Shown here: piece by piece, positions 60,825 through 64,000 of the stretch | How positions within the stretch are numbered: the stretch's first letter is position 1 | How the letters are laid out: every line of letters starts with the position of its first letter | Assembly (NCBI GenBank): GCA_032622095.1 | Contig: CP136065.1 | Location: 68,103,675 to 68,167,674 of the forward strand | DNA: 64,000 nt | Reading direction: 5' to 3' | Origin: Siphonodentalium dalli | Taxonomy: Eukaryota; Mollusca; Scaphopoda; Gadilida; Siphonodentaliidae | Notes under the pieces: model-generated | The model's input: the letters and a program-made list of their open reading frames with translations, nothing else | What the model was told of the DNA's origin: nothing | Databases searched by the model: none | Made by a program: the position numbers and the translations under genes

Positions 60825-61345
60825 GAAATAGCGATGCTATTATTATTGTCAAGCAATGATTGGACATGGCAACAAGACGCTGCAGCATACCCTCTTTGCA
60901 CACAAGGACCTCCAGATCGTATTGCTGAGCGGCGTATCGAGTTATTATATTCGCAATACACAGTACATGGCGAAGCATTTCGGGTTTATTCCAAAAAACA
61001 CTACCCTGTGATATGGCATCCATCCGCTTAAACGAGGAAGATTGCGTTTTGACTTTCGACATATCTGAACGTCCTCTGAATAAAGTGATGCGAGATGTGA
61101 GTTCAAACAAAGAGCTGTTTCAAGGAGAATCGGACATTAACATGACATAATATGACTCTACTCGTGATATAAACGAATTGTCACAGTTGTTGCGAGATGA
61201 TATAGTATATTTTCCCACTGAGCATGACCGACTGGAGGAGTGGCAATGCGTTATGCAAGAGTTAACAACAGACGTTTCCTTTAGATAGCATTGCCTTTCG
61301 ATTATTTCTCGATGCGCGTAACCTACAGACATTCGGTTCTATCTA
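60825..61345 (+). pseudogene. Satellite unit A2: decayed exon
   Basis: Same layout as A1, including the TAA after DINMT, plus an inserted GAT (GAGATGATATAGTATA) also present in A3. A2 and A3 are more alike than either is to A1, consistent with dimer amplification. Confidence 0.5.
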
Positions 61346-61894
61346 GCGATGACATAAAACTATGGTCATTAATATTAGGGACCATCGTAGGACGTTATAC
61401 AGAGTTTTTTTTAATTTGGTCTGTGGATTAACCACATGGCGATACAAGTCAAGTTCGAATTTGAGTGTCGTCTCTGCCCAATTGTGCCGGAGCTATGGAC
61501 CTTGTCTACTTAAAATTTGCCGATTTTGTTGGTTTCCGGGTGATAACTTTACTGTTAGTTATCTGATTGTTTTTAAATTCAACCGAATCTCTTCTTATGT
61601 GGTACGTTGTTCAAATTTCAGAAGACAAAGGCCATGTTTGAAGTTGTTCACGGTCCAATGAATTTTGACAGACAGAACTAAACAAAATATACGCTCAATA
61701 TAAGTTACTAAAAATCCACGTGTTCGCTGACCTTTTATTGTTGTTGCTGCTGCCGATGTTGTTGTTGTTACTGTTGTTGTTGTTGGTGGTGGTGGTGTTG
61801 TTGCTGGTGTTGTTGTTGGAATTGTTTCTGCAAAGAGACAAGGTACCTTTAACCGTTTCGCCAGAGTATTGATTGATGAATTCACATTGTTGAA

Positions 61895-62426
61895 TATATA
61901 TTCCTCAAAAATAGCGATACTATTATTATTGTCAAGCAATGATTGGACATGGCAAGGAGACGCTGCAGCATACCCTCATTGCACACAAGGACATCGAGAT
62001 CGTCTTGCTGTGCGGCGTATTGAATGATGATTCCAATACACAGTACATGGCGAAACATTTCGGGATTATTCCAAAAACACTACCATGTGATCTGGCATCA
62101 TCCGCTTAATTAAACGAGGAAGATTGCGTTTTGACTTTTCCGAAGAACCCGAAACCGACATATCTGAACGTCTTCTGAATAAAGTGACGCGAGATGTGAG
62201 TTCAAACAAAGAGCTGTTTCAAGGAGAATCGGATATTAACATGACAGAATCTGACTCTACTCGTGGTATAGACGAATCGTCACAGTGGTTGCGAGATATA
62301 GTAGATTTTTTCACTGAGCATGACCGAATGGAGGAGTGGCAATGTATCCTGCGAGAGTTAGCAAACAGACGTTTTGCTTTAGATAACATTGGCTTTCAAT
62401 TAGTCCTCGATGTCCGTAATATATAG
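61895..62426 (+). pseudogene. Satellite unit B2: decayed exon
   Basis: Lacks the B1 insertion but has its own one-base loss at about 62,095 (GGCATCATCC instead of GGCATCCATCC). Downstream it is open for 100 codons from RFDFSEEPETDISERLLNKV to the block ending LVLDVRNI. Because B1 and B2 carry different lesions, the common ancestor was open across this part. Confidence 0.55.
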
Positions 62427-62984
62427 ACATTCGGTTCTATCTAGCGATGACATAACAATATGGTCATTAATATTAGGGAATATCATAGGACGTTATACGG
62501 AGTTTTTAAATTTGGTCTGTGGATTAACCACATGAAAATACAGGTCACGTTCGAATTTGAGTGTCGTCAGCCCAATTTTCCCGGGATTATGGACCTTGTC
62601 TATTAAAATTTGCCGACTGTTTTTGTTTCCGGGTGATTACTTTGCATTTAGTTATCTGAATGTTTTTAAATTCAACCGAATCTCTTCATATGTGGTACAT
62701 AGTTCAAATTTCAGAGGACAAAGGCCATGTTTGAAGTTTGTCACGGTCCAATGAATTTTGACAGAATTAAAAAAATCTACGCTCAATATACGTTACTAAA
62801 AATCCTCGGTGTCTCTGACCTTTTATTGTTGTTGTTGCTGCTGATGATGTTGTTGTTGTTGTTACTGTTGTTGTTTTTGTTGGTGTTGTTGTTGGAATTG
62901 TTTCTGCAAAGAGACAAGGCACCTTTATGCGTTTCGCCACAGTATTCATTGTTGAATTAACATTGTTGAATATATATTCCTCAT

Positions 62985-63500
62985 AAATAGCGATGCTATT
63001 ATTATTGTCAAGCAATGATTGGACATGGCAACAAGACGCTGCAGCATACCCTCTTTGCACACAAGGACCTCCAGATCGTATTGCTGAGCGGCGTATCGAG
63101 TGATGATATTCGTAATACACAGTACACGGCGAAGCATTTCGGGTTTATTCCAAAAACACTACCATGTGATATGGCATCCATCCGCTTAAACGAGGAAGAT
63201 TGCGTTTTGACTTTCGACATATCTGAACGTCCTCTGAATAAAGTGATGCGAGATGTGAGTTCAAACAAAGAGCTGTTTCAAGGAGAATCGGACATTAACA
63301 TGACATAATCTGACTCTACTCGTGATATAGACGAATTGTCACAGTTGTTGCGAGATGATATAGTATATTTTCCCACTGAGCACGACCGACTGGAGGAGTG
63401 GCAATGCGTTATGCAAGAGTTAACAACAGACGTTTCCTTTAGATAGCATTGCCTTTCGATTATTTCTCGATGCGCGTAACCTACAGACATTCGGTTCTAT
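62985..63500 (+). pseudogene. Satellite unit A3: decayed exon
   Basis: Open for 97 codons from MIGHGNKTLQHTLFAHKDLQ through CVLTFDISERPLNKVMRDV to DINMT, then the A-type TAA. The following part (SSDDIKLWSLILGTIVGRYT, about 63,500-63,560) lies in another frame in every unit. Confidence 0.5.
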
Positions 63501-63877
63501 CTAGCGATGACATAAAACTATGGTCATTAATATTAGGGACCATCGTAGGACGTTACACAGAGTTTTTTAAATTTGGTCTGTGGATTAACCACATGGCGAT
63601 ACAAGTCAAGTTCGAATTTGAGTGTCGTCTCTGCCCAATTGTGCCGGAGCTATGGACCTTGTCTACTTAAAATTTGCCGATTTTGTTGGTTTCCGGGTGA
63701 TAACTTTACTGTTAGTTATCTGATTGTATTTAAATTCAACCGAATCTCTTCTTATGTGGTACGTTGTTCAAATTTCAGAAGACAAAGGCCATGTTTGAAG
63801 TTGTTCACGGTCCAATGAATTTTGACAGACAGAACTAAACAAAATATACGCTCAATATAAGTTACTAAAAATCCACG

Positions 63878-64000
63878 TGTTCGCTGACCTTTTATTGTTG
63901 TTGCTGCTGCTGATGTTGTTGTTGTTGTTGTTACTGTTGTTGTTGTTGCTGGTGTTGTTGCTGGTGTTGGAATTGTTTCTGCAAAGAGACAAGGCACCTT
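63878..64000 (+). repeat. Satellite unit B3, start only
   Basis: Contains the anchor and a long (TTG)n/(GCT)n tract and is cut by the window end at the point where the exon-like part begins. Confidence 0.7.

Larger units (their letters stand above)
58546..64000 (+). repeat. 1.07-kb tandem array (A/B dimers) carrying a decayed exon
   Basis: The anchor CCTTTTATTGTTGTTG recurs at 58,557, 59,588, 60,665, 61,731, 62,819 and 63,887 (spacings 1,031-1,088). Units alternate between type A (starting 58,557, 60,665, 62,819) and type B (59,588, 61,731, 63,887), so the real period is a dimer of about 2.15 kb. Each unit contains a variable (TTG)n tract, an exon-like part of about 600 bp and a spacer. The array runs off the window end. 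Confidence 0.85.

Noticed and set aside
58549-61110. Minus-strand frames across satellite units (for example 58,629-58,973 and 60,787-61,110)
   Set aside because: They recur because the units recur. The plus strand gives a longer protein-like frame that is shared by B units and resembles a known type of mollusc protein.

Overview
The window is AT-rich animal DNA with split genes, GT-AG introns and very dense repeats. It is most likely from a mollusc (bivalve or gastropod). Pointers from memory of such genomes: a (GATT)n tract running into TTTAACGTCGTTTTAGCAGC near 5.6 kb, GGGGCCTGTTTCATGAAG termini near 18.9 and 25.07 kb, and 'gagttatggccctttttcgac'-type repeat sequence near 57.9 kb. Species is not determined. 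I see no rRNA, tRNA or CRISPR.

Host genes. The best-supported gene is on the minus strand from 28,544 to 3,364. Three coding exons (28,226-28,544; 15,967-16,158; 3,364-3,623) join in frame through two phase-1 introns of about 12 kb. They give a 256-residue secreted protein: signal peptide, cysteine-rich PAN/apple-like segment, then a C-type lectin domain split across exons 2 and 3. Just upstream on the same strand are two candidate exons (28,684-28,959 and 29,223-29,424) that join in phase 0. The first has a faint resemblance to plant S-protein homologues; the second is acidic with an internal repeat. Weaker exon candidates lie at 26,881-26,979 (+), 32,376-32,626 (-) and 38,914-38,939 (+).

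Mobile DNA, left to right: a 275-bp foldback (1.33 kb); a 3.17-kb long-terminal-inverted-repeat element (6,967-10,136); a zinc-finger DDE-type transposase broken by one in-frame TGA (11,440-14,208); a chimeric relic with a 57-bp palindrome (15.4-15.95 kb); a TTAA-flanked MITE (26.28 kb); a Helitron-like 3' end behind a 129-bp minisatellite (29.58-30.28 kb); a degenerate foldback (32.86-34.93 kb); a 16.3-kb composite (36,064-52,405) whose left arm is split by another foldback region and whose 42-bp minisatellite core holds an APE/reverse-transcriptase LINE (45.3-48.8 kb); a TTAA-flanked element (52,765-57,018) containing 266-bp tandem repeats and nested hairpins; and from 58.55 kb to the window end a 1.07-kb tandem array, organised as A/B dimers, that carries a decayed protein-coding exon.

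A recurrent odd feature is a set of arrays in which one short self-complementary word is repeated many times in both orientations: GGTTCTT (2.0-2.6 kb), GGTACT (19.3 and 23.0-23.45 kb), ATCGCAAA (21.35-22.69 kb) and CTTAAGCG (37.8-38.8 and 43.3 kb). Their shared architecture with unrelated words is the least explained thing here. Everything is read by eye; no alignment or database search was run.
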